Of a stretch of 64,000 nt of DNA, positions 55,110 through 64,000 are shown in pieces. The stretch covers positions 47,234,500-47,298,499 of the forward strand of contig OU744724.1 in assembly GCA_916613615.1 (NCBI GenBank). The letters are read 5' to 3'. The first letter of the stretch is position 1. Each line of letters starts with the position of its first letter. The translations under genes were made by a program, and so were the position numbers. Source of the stretch: Steromphala cineraria (Eukaryota > Mollusca > Gastropoda > Trochida > Trochidae). The notes beneath the pieces were generated by a model. That model was not told where the DNA came from and did not search any database. It saw nothing but the letters and a program-made list of their open reading frames with translations.

Positions 55110-57480
55110 TCTACACACCTGGCATGCAGATCTAATTCTTGAATACACATGCATTATAATCCTTGATTAAGACAATTCAAAATGCAATTGAAAATGGACT
55201 TGATTAACTGACTGTTTTATTTGTAAACATCCAGACAGTCCAATTGTATATCATAGATATGTGGGAGCACTTGATTTAAATTGCTTATGATCTTTAAAGA
55301 CTTATTCTATATAACGTATGCAATGAATTCTATATATATTTGACTGATCAAATAGATTTTCAAGTGTGTCCATTTCTGTACAATTAATAAATGTTCATCA
55401 ATTAGAAGCTGTTGCAGTTTCTATCTGATAACTAGTTTACCAATGTGTAGTCTACCATGAAGTTTGGATAGTTATTGCAAATTCAAATTGTTTCACAAAC
55501 CTTTTGAACTGATAAAATTATCTTAACAAAATGTTTGCAATAAAAACCAAATTACTATCAAAGGTATTGATTTATTCAAATGTCAACTTATTAGTTCAAA
55601 TTCTATCTGCTAACTCTTCATATATTGCTTATATATAACTGAATAATTAGATTCAGTTATTCTTTCCCTATACCTGTTCCTTTCATAAAAGGACTGTAAC
55701 AGATTTAAGGTGACCACTGAAGCTTACAATACACAGACCTGGCAGCAGGAGGGGATACGGAGGCAGTGTCATCATAGTATGTACACTAAATTGCTAAATA
55801 AACAAACAGTTTAAGAAATAACCAATTTGAGTTGCATTGCAATTCTGTTCTTAATCCTTATTTAATTCTCGAATAAACATGCTGTATATTCCTTGACTGT
55901 AGATTAGACAATTGCAACCCAATTTGCAAATAAATGTATTTGACTACTGACATTTTAATTTGTAAACACCCAGACAGGTTGATTGTATGCTGTAAATACA
56001 TGAGGGAACACTTGATTCCAAATGCTTATGAGCTGTAAATCAATTTGAAGACTTTTGATATATCAATTAATTAATTTTTGGCATTAGTTCAGGAAGCATT
56101 TAGTTTGAATACAATTCTTAAAGTTTGATCTTAAAGATTATCAATGAAAATTCTTTCTGTTCAATTCTTAAATTATTGTATATTTATTTTTTTTGTATTC
56201 AAATGTTATTATTCTCCAAATTATCTAGATATATCATTTTTTATTATTTATTTTTTTATTATAAATTAGTCTTGATTAGATAAGCATTTACTTGTATTAT
56301 TATTATTATTATTTTAATGACTTAGCATGACTTAACATGATTATGATAGTAATAAACAAGCCTGACAGTTGTAGACATAGTCTTGAAGGTAGTAATAATT
56401 GAATATCAAATGGTTCAAAATCTTTTCACTATTTTTTTATTCATTTCTTAACATGTATTTGTAATGTTTTGGGCCAAATAAATGGTTATACAAGAATCAT
56501 AAATAAGTATAAAAATCATTTACTCATTCAAATGTCAAATTATTAGTCCAAATTCTGTTTTATAGATTAATTATAATAAATAGTAATTAAAGTGATCCAG
56601 GTGTCACATACTTTTTTTGCTTGTTATTTCCCCTTTTTATAACTGAGTAAGCAAGTTCAGTTGTTCTGTCCTTTTCCATACATTGAAGGAATGTATTCAA
56701 ATTGTTTATTTAAGGTGATCACTGAAGCTTACAATACAGACCTCACAACATAAGGGAACTAACAGGAATAGCAAGGCAGTGCATGTCATTAAAGTAAACT
56801 GAAGTGCTAAATAAACAAACAGATTGACCAATGACTTCTGACCAATTTATTTACAGATTAGAGCCACATTGTGATTCTGTTCTTAATTCATTTCTATGTA
56901 TGCAATTAAAGTGTGATTCATGTATAAGGCGGGCATCCTAAGTGATTGTATAAACATTTGTTTATTGTTTCAGAATGAAGACCAAGCCACAACTCTTCAG
57001 ATGTGAACACAGACAAATTAATTTGAACAAAACTGTTATAATTTTCTTCACTTTGTATACTTATATGTATCACATTTAGCATGATTTTCCCAAAAAAATT
57101 GTCATTCATAACTTAGTGTTGTGACATTTTTCAACAGAAATTGTAATAATCTATAAATGGCCCTGTTAGTTATTGCAAGGACTTTGTTTAATATCTATAA
57201 AGTTTATCAGTGAATGAATTTTTAGATATTGAAGTATAATCTTAACAGTTGAATTTGTAATTTATTTTAGAATGCAACTGTTGGCATATATTTGTTTCAA
57301 ATCTTTTAGTGGCAGGATGCCTTTTCATTTTCTATTACGCCCCGATAAAAGAACCGAAATTATAAAAAAAACTTTCACGCTGTACATACAACTGTAATAT
57401 ATATTTTTGTGTGTTATTTTATTTTTGTGTGTTATTTATGCACAAGTGAACTTTCAAAATAAAATATTAAAATGAATATG
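55110..57480 (+). repeat. Diverged AT-rich tandem duplication, otherwise gene-free
   Basis: Blocks recur at roughly 740-1000 bp: GGAGCACTTGATT / GGAACACTTGATT (55264, 56005), ACTGAAGCTTACAATAC (55718, 56725) and TGCTAAATAAACAAACAG (55791, 56803). A short (TTA)n lies at 56296-56313. No coding sequence is recognised. Confidence 0.55.
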
Positions 57481-57759
57481 ATGTGTTTGTATCTTTTATA
57501 CAGGTGAACATCTAACCATGCCATCTGATTACAACTTTGGTTTAAGCTGGTTTAAGCTAGTGTATACATGTATTCAGCATAATATACTGAAGATAGCTCT
57601 GACTAAATACCCTGCTGGTCATGGGAGAAACCTTGCTGTGTTCACTGTAACCTACCTTCAGTATAATACACTGAATATATATTTGGGCTTTAATCAACTC
57701 CTAAGAATATATATATATAAATACACTGTAGGTCATTAAATAAATACACTGTAGCTCAT

Positions 57760-58045
57760 AGGAGCGGAACGATTGCTGCTAATTAGAGAGAAACGGTTGC
57801 CCCTAGTAAGAGGATAACGGTTGCCGCTAATTAGAGAGAAACGGTTGCCGCTAATAGGAAAGAAACGGTTGCAGCTAATGAGAGTGCAACGGTTGCCGCT
57901 AATGAGAGTGAAAGGGTTGCCGCTTATGAGAGTGAAAGGGTTGCCGCTAATGAGAGTCCAACGGTTGTCGCTAATGAGAGTGCAACGGTTGCCGCTAATG
58001 AGAGTGCAACGGTTGTTGTCACTTATGCAAATGAGTGAGCTGCAA
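57760..58045 (+). repeat. 24 bp minisatellite, about 11 copies
   Basis: Unit ACGGTTGCCGCTAATGAGAG plus TGCA. Because 24 is a multiple of 3, both strands show open eight-residue repeats that are not genes. The first copies are degenerate. An inverted pair of octamers, ATGCAAAT (58025) and ATTTGCAT (58061), lies at the right edge. Confidence 0.92.
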
Positions 58046-58139
58046 CAGTGTGGCCCGCTAATTTGCATGGCAAATTCGTAATTTCAGCCGCTACATTGTG
58101 GCACGGTCAAGTGAAAACACTGCTGCAACAGTATTGCTA

Positions 58140-58340
58140 ATGAGAGTTTTTTTTGTAAGGGAACTTTCAGGTACATTTTCAAATGGCCATAACTTTTTCT
58201 GCCGGAGATTGATTTTGGTTGGTTTTTTTTCTGAAGGCAAGGGACATGTATTCTTTAATTTTTTCAAGTTATTTGTCTGTTATCGAAAATGTCCGGTTTC
58301 ACTCAATTTTGGGCAGATTTCAACTGGCCTAAATTAAAGA
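58140..58340 (+). repeat. Dispersed repeat, copy of 28318-28525
   Basis: AACTTTCAGGTACATTTTCA, AATGGCCATAACTTTTTCTG and GTCTGTTATCGAAAATGTCC match the complement of the earlier copy. No structure of its own is seen. Confidence 0.9.
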
Positions 58341-58349
58341 TATATTCTT

Positions 58350-58840
58350 ATCATGAATGAAATTAGTATTTTTTTATTTTGATGAAAAATCAAGGTAAAG
58401 TTAAAGGCATTTCTATTGGTTTGAATGGAAATTCTTGTAAAAAATTAGTTTTATTACAAATAAGGGTCTTATGTTAACACCATGAAAATAAAACCGTAGC
58501 AGAAATGCATCTTGAAGTCGTTTAATCTCTCTCCATTTCTGTGGCATGTGGACTCTTCTCTCGCTTCTATGTCACTTGAACATTCTTTTGGCTCGTATAT
58601 AAGCAAGGCAAAGCATCGCACCTGTCATTTGGAAGCTAGATTCTGATCAGGATGAACATGTAAAGTGATCGTCACTCTCTGAATTGGACGATTCCAGTTG
58701 TTGTTGTGTTGAAGTTTAACGTCTTTTTCCACCATTTGGTGATGTTGCCGACTTGGGGTCTATGCCGTAATTATTTCCAATGAATGGGTCATGAATTTAT
58801 TAAATAGACACCAAGATAAAGTTAATAAAAGTTCTAAAGT
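58350..58840. other. Unassigned sequence
   Basis: No gene, RNA or repeat recognised. Confidence 0.4.
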
Positions 58841-58845
58841 GGTAA

Positions 58846-59822
58846 AAATAGAGCCATTGGCTCTGTAGCTGATCAGGCTTCATCATCAATTATGCTGTAG
58901 AGTGTGGCCAAGGCGATTCCCCCTTTGTAGAGGCCACAGGGTCACCAATCATAAAATTAAGTATATACCGGTAGACGACAAGTTTCAGTTTTCTAGGCCT
59001 TATACTTCAGGAGAAGAAGATGAAAATAGATTTGAAGGATGTTCCTGTTGCCTTTATTAGGGGCCACAGGGTCACCAAAGCTACAATTCATAATCCTCAC
59101 TAGTCAAGGAGTCTGTACACCAAAGGTTCAGCTTTCTAGGACTTATGCTTCTGGAAAAGAAGATGAAAATAGGTTTTTAGGGCGTGGCTCCTGTGGTCCT
59201 TATTAGGTGTCAATTGGCCACCAAAACTACAATTTATAATCTTCACTAGTCAAGGAGTCTGTACACAAAGTTTCAGCTTTCTAGGCCTTATGGTTAAAGA
59301 GAAGAAGATAAAAATAGGTTTTACGGACGTGGCCCATGTGACCTTTATTAGGGGCCACAGGGCCACCAAAGCTACAATTTATAATCCTCACTAGTCAAGG
59401 AGTCTGTACACAAGTTTCAGCTTTCTAGGCCTCATGGTTCTGGAGAAGAAGATGAAAATAGGTTTTTAGGGTGTGGCCCCTGTGGCCCTTATTAGGGGTC
59501 ACAGGGCCACCAAAGCTACAATTTATAATCCTTATTAGTCAAGGAGTCTGTACACAAAGTTTTAGCTTTCTTGGCCTCATGGTTCTGGGGAAGAAGATCA
59601 AAATAGGTTTTTAGGATGTGGCCCCCGTGGCCCTTATTAGGGGTCACAGGGCCACCAAAGCTACAATTTTTAATCCTCACTAGCCAAGGAGTATGTACAC
59701 AAAGTTTAAGGTTTCTGGAGAAGAAGTCGAAATTCCACAAAGTTTACGGACGGATGGACGGACGGACGCCGGACACCATGCCATGCCATAAGCCCATCGG
59801 GCCTTACAGGCCAGGTGAGCTA
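58846..59822. mobile_element. Complete family A element
   Basis: Begins with hairpin AGAGCCA-TT-GGCTCT, then TAGCTGATCAGGC (58866-58878). It continues as about six 145 bp monomers, TTTACGGACGGATGGACGGA, CCATGCCATGCCATAAGCCC, and ends GCCAGGTGAGCTA (59810-59822). This gives the family's full layout: hairpin, inverted end, tandem core, GGAC microsatellite, inverted end. Read on the minus strand the hairpin is at the 3' end, as in Helentron-associated elements. Confidence 0.88.
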
Positions 59823-60029
59823 AAAATGTTTAGTATGTTTAATTGACTTTTGGCTTGTTGTTTTACATAACAAGGGCAAACATCGAGGGAATCCTGTCCC
59901 TTCTAACACATCACGAGGCAGTCACGCTTCAGCGCGTTTTATTCTGTTCGCTGGCCTAATTAGGCGGTTTAATTATAAAGTCGTAATTAAGCTGGTACTA
60001 GATCATTTCAGAAATTTTAAGTTGAGTCA

Positions 60030-60640
60030 ATGTGTAATGGCTGTTCACTTATTTATGATGTAATGGATTGCACAGAAACTCATCAAATTCCTGGCTTGTT
60101 ACTTCTTATTGAAAAAGCATTTGATTCTGTAGATAGTCATTCATGATTAAAGTACTGGATTTCTTTAATTTTGGACCCAACATTCAGGCTTGGATAAAAC
60201 TTTTTTTCGATTTTTGTTTTAGTAAATGGTTCTGCTAGCTCCTTTTTCCCGGTCACTAGAGGCTGCCGTCAGGGGTACCCAGTGTCACCATTGATATTCA
60301 TACTGTGTGCTGAAATACTTGCTGTACAAATAAGAAGTGAACAAAAAGTGAAGGTTATAAAGACGGGCAGTATAGAACATATTCTATCACAATTTGCAGA
60401 GGATACTACTTTAATGCTAGATGGATCTGAGCAATGCTTGTACACAGTTGTAAACATATTGAATAATTTTGCCAGATTTTCTGGACTTAAAGTAAATACA
60501 GAGAAAACCAGACTTATATGGATAGGATCTAAAAAGTGTATGAAATTTGGTGAAGCTAGCATGTAAAACTTGAGAGATATGCTCCAAACAAAGTTTTGGG
60601 ACGGAAAGGACGGTCGGACAGAATGAACGCTATATACCAC
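60030..60640 (+). pseudogene. L1/Tx1-like reverse transcriptase fragment
   Basis: DVMDCTETHQIPGLLLLIEK then AFDSV is RT motif A with two residues (the aspartate-containing pair) missing. Motif B is GCRQGYPVSPLIFILCAEIL. Motif C reads FAEDTTLMLDGS instead of the family YADDT, so a catalytic aspartate is lost. SGLKVNTEKTRLIWIGSKK follows. Stops interrupt the frame near 60150 and after 60566. Both ends are truncated. Confidence 0.87.
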
Positions 60641-60784
60641 TGTTACTTAGTAAATAGGGATATAATAAAATTGGTTATATTTTGGGACATTTTGATTAAG
60701 AGGAAAAATCATAAAGCGCAACTCCAAGATGATTTAGACTAATTCATCAAAACAATTATGAAAAATAAAGATGAACTGCATGCC

Positions 60785-60880
60785 TCGATCGTGTTGTTCC
60801 GTAGATTTTACCGGATGTGACGTCAACTTCGGAACACAAGAGTGACGTAGCCGCCATAACAAACGTAAACAACACCACGT
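60785..60880. promoter_or_regulatory. Possible promoter-like island
   Basis: Contains a perfect CRE, TGACGTCA (60818-60825), next to ACCGGATGTG, and GCCGCCAT (YY1-like) near 60850, in an otherwise AT-rich region. No downstream exon was identified on either strand. Confidence 0.25.
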
Positions 60881-61504
60881 TTTATTTTAATGATCATGTT
60901 CTTGTCGATATTGACCCATCCAACAAAATTTTAGTGATTACATTTAAATATCTGCTGTATAAAAGGATATCCTAAGTGGAGGAAAAACTATATGATTATT
61001 TTGGCACATTTTATGACAATGTCATACTCGGAAATCTGTGCTCTTCACCGTTTGACTCTGGAGAATAAGTCATTGTGTCTTTTTCCTCATATACTATAAT
61101 CTGTTGGTATATGGAATCTTTCATTTACCTTCTTCGTTTTAAACTTCTTTTGCATGTGTGAAAATTTTTCAATATCTAGCCTAAAAAAATATCATCTGCC
61201 ATCTTTCGAAACGTAGTGTTGGTATTTGTAGTAGGTTGCCTTTGGTTTGTTTTCGGCACTTGCAATTTATGATAAACGGCATATATATAGCCCCATTTGC
61301 ATCATTGTACGACAATATACGTTATCAATGTGATTTTCACGTCTGTGAAATGTACAAGCTAAGCACTGTGAAGATAAATAAACTGAAGATAAATCACCCA
61401 GGATTTGCGCCTTAATTTCTGACCACCAACAAAAACTGCCACAAATGGTCAGTTATGGGCTTGTATACTGTTAAGAGCAGTAAAACAAGAGAAAGTACCC
61501 AGCT

Positions 61505-61895
61505 AACAAATCTACGTTGTATTAACGTTGTCACAACGTCCACTTTTCGTTGTCATTACGTACATTCTGGCGTTGTGACAACGTAATTGTGTAGACTCCC
61601 AAACAGATTGCTACAACGTGGTTTTTCCACCTGAATACGACGTTGTAGGGACGTTGAAACAACGTCATGTTTTACGTTTTTATTAGGTAGATTTCTAACG
61701 TTGCCACAACGTCATTTTGTAGACTCCCAAACAGGTTGCTACAACGTGGTTTTTCTACCTAAATGCGACATTCTTGAGACGTCACATAGACGTCATATTT
61801 TACGTTTTCCTTACGTAAATTTAAATGTTGTCACCACGTCATTTTGAAGACTCCCAAACACGTTGCTACAACATGATTTTTCTGCGTTAATATGG
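61505..61895 (+). repeat. 128 bp tandem repeat rich in ACGTTGT / ACAACGT
   Basis: GACTCCCAAACA recurs at 61594, 61722 and 61849. Each unit has GTTGCTACAACGTGGTTTTT and several ACGTTG.CACAACGT palindromic pairs. About three units. Confidence 0.88.
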
Positions 61896-61899
61896 TGTA

Positions 61900-64000
61900 A
61901 GTACATTTCCACATTTGTTTTGCATAAGCAGTATTCAAAAGAAATAATACCAGGCACTTGGTTCGACGTGAAAGTAAAAAAAAAATATGTATATTTAAAT
62001 AAATTGAAATGTTCTTAAAGTATTATCAAAAACAAACAAATTATACAATCATTCATATGGGCAATTTTACCAAAAAGGTGTATTATTTGTTAAAACCTGC
62101 CTGGCATAAATTGTATTGAATACATGTCCACGGGAAAACATTGAACTGAAACAATTAATCAGAATAAACAGATAATAGGTAACAAATCAGATGTTTATTC
62201 AATGTTGTTTATTTAACATTACTATAAGAAAGGTGAGCGAGTGTCTTCAATACTCTTCATCTGTCAAACGTTCGAAAATGAATGTCATCAAGACCAACCT
62301 TTGGCACCATTTGTTAATAAAGCTTCCTCCTGTGAACATAAATTAAAAATGCCAGTCATTAAAGACAGATTATCATTACCATAACAATACCACTCTTGCA
62401 TATAAAATCGATAACACATAAAAGTTTTCTTCGTTTCAATTGAATTAACTGCTTTAAAATTCATAAAGTAGATAGTAGGTTATTATTTGTAAAATCATCT
62501 AAAACTGTTACACTGATTAATATCAATATACCAGGGAGTGACTCAAGTCCTGCATCAAAATCAAATACTTAGAATAAGGGCTAATTAATAGAAATATAAA
62601 TAACCATTTATAGTTTACCACCGAGTCCTGCATCAAATATTTGAGAGTTTCTGACAGTGCATATAAAGATTAAGCTGTGTTTGGCGAAATGCATATTTTG
62701 ATCGTGGTATTTTTTTAAAGAACTTTTACAACAAGTCCATTTGACTCAATATTTTGTAGATTAATCACTGTGAACCATTTTAACTCGAAAATTAATATCT
62801 GGATGATAAGTTTGTATGGTATTACCTGATAAAAACCTCGATTGTTCCATCCCTGTTCAGTTATTATGTGCCGTCCCTTGATCTCTCATTTCTCAGACAA
62901 ACTGTCAGTCAGCCAACTTTAAAATGGAAATAACCAAAATTAAACAATCTCGATTGTTTGTTAAGACAAAATCAGCCAAGCAGGGGCAATGGGCCATGTT
63001 GCACAATGGATAAAAAAATGCCCCATTAAAATTCTGAAATTTTCTATTGATGTAAAGGAAATGGACCACTAGAAAATAAAAAAAGCACCGAAAAGCATGA
63101 AAATGGCCCGTTGTAAAAAATGTCTTTCCTAATCCCTGTATGTCACACACCGATTTACACAATTACAGTGCCATGAGTTAGGAATTGATAGCTGTAACAA
63201 TTGCAGAGAGTTGTTATTATTACTGATTTGTTATGTAGCTTATACTTGTATTATACACCACTCACAAAATGTTATATCGAAAAGCATACAAGTGACCCAA
63301 GGCAAGCCGCATTATTCAGTCATAAATTAGATTAATACCGTGAAGCACAAAAGCAGTAAACAGCTTTCTAGAAGAATTTAATTGAGATTGTCAAATATTC
63401 ACACTCTTCTAGCACATTTCTTATCCATTTTGTAAAATAAACTAAAAACTTAGAATTCAATTGTAATGAATTTTATCTGCTAGTTTACTGTAAATATAAT
63501 GCAGCTGTAATTAATTACAAATCATGAAATTAAATATCAACTTTTTTTATCGAAATCATGGGATTTATTACACATCTTCGTTGAATTGTAAACATTCGTT
63601 TGGATAATTGTTTATTTCAAATTAGCTGTGACTAGCTATGATAAAATTCCTATCGTAGTATGATATTTTATTCATGTAACGCCGTGGAAATTCGGTTCTT
63701 CAAAAGGAAACATCCCGCAGCGAAATTAAAATCATTTTACCCATACGAATTAAGCTATCTTAAAAAACTTACTCAGATATTTAATAATTGAAATATGACA
63801 TAATTTCTGTACTCTATCACGTTTATGTCGTACAGAAGAATAATTTTCAATGACTTGGTACAGGCTTCGCACAATTTCTCAAAAAACAAATTTTTAAGGC
63901 CAATTTCAAGGCTTTCCTGGGCAAAATTAAGGTCAATAATTCAAACCGATGAGATCAAGCATGAGTGGTGTTCATATTTGTTGTTTAATTACATATGTAC
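61900..64000. other. AT-rich sequence, no gene recognised
   Basis: Short frames exist (62905-63162 minus, 62923-63012 plus) but have no family match or splice support. A possible minus-strand acceptor before EEALLTNGAKGWS and a stop near 62287-62328 is too short to call. Confidence 0.4.

Noticed and set aside
57736..58081. Open frames with eight-residue repeats on both strands
   Set aside because: A consequence of the 24 bp minisatellite period, open in both directions; not a protein.
62287..62328. Minus-strand terminal exon EEALLTNGAKGWS
   Set aside because: Only 13 codons after a weak acceptor; no family match and no partner exon.

Overview
This is animal nuclear DNA, most likely from a mollusc and probably a bivalve. 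It is AT-rich and intron-rich, and full of mosaic repeats. It has GGTCA-rich tandem families, endonuclease-type (APE) LINEs, a LINE with a 2A peptide, tandem-repeat elements with short inverted ends, and hammerhead ribozymes. There is no bacterial-style gene organisation, and most short open frames are chance or repeat-derived. The phylum is inferred from repeat style; no diagnostic host gene fixes the species.

Host genes. One conserved protein gene is supported: three minus-strand exons (35627-35704, 7711-7824, 5268-5405) encode the C-terminal 109 residues of a YIPF4-like Golgi/ER membrane protein of the YIP1 family. All three have canonical splice sites and phase 0 joins. The intron between the first two is about 27.8 kb. 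The N-terminal exons were not found. A possible spliced plus-strand non-coding transcript (about 8650, 9611-9681, 14742-16225) lies in that intron. A possible plus-strand exon lies at 54281-54382.

Layout. 215-3275 is a satellite of 144-146 bp monomers with an 8-monomer higher-order repeat (1156 bp). 3290-6040 holds repeat fragments and the YIPF4 last exon. 6042-7120 holds two inverted-repeat DNA elements. 10113-14615 is a 2.5 kb inverted-repeat element with a 5 bp target duplication, most of it tandemly duplicated. 18213-19905 and 26784-27875 are dead LINE fragments. 20800-22930 and 34790-35346 carry hairpin/inverted-end/tandem-repeat elements. 23805-25043 is a complete DNA transposon with an 8 bp duplication. 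29263-31065 is one TA-flanked element nested in the end of another. 36639-40690 is another tandem-repeat element family with a 145 bp monomer and a 1160 bp higher-order period. 41124-45769 is a hammerhead-ribozyme retroelement: 1218 bp units in direct tandem, then inverted, the whole flanked by one 13 bp duplication. 46640-48403 plus 53333-53480 is a ~749 bp tandem repeat split by a full-length 4.9 kb LINE (48414-53322). 54450-55100 and 32690-33190 are 3' ends of another LINE. 57760-58045 is a 24 bp minisatellite. 58866-59822 is a complete tandem-repeat element. 60030-60640 is a dead L1/Tx1-like RT. 61505-61895 is a 128 bp tandem repeat.

The strongest candidate for something undescribed is the ribozyme element at 41137-45756. 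Each unit carries a 59-nt type I hammerhead just downstream of a TATA box. It has no reverse transcriptase, so it would have to be mobilised in trans. The second theme is a recurring architecture (hairpin, short inverted ends, GGTCA-rich tandem core) in at least four sequence families, matching Helentron-associated elements.
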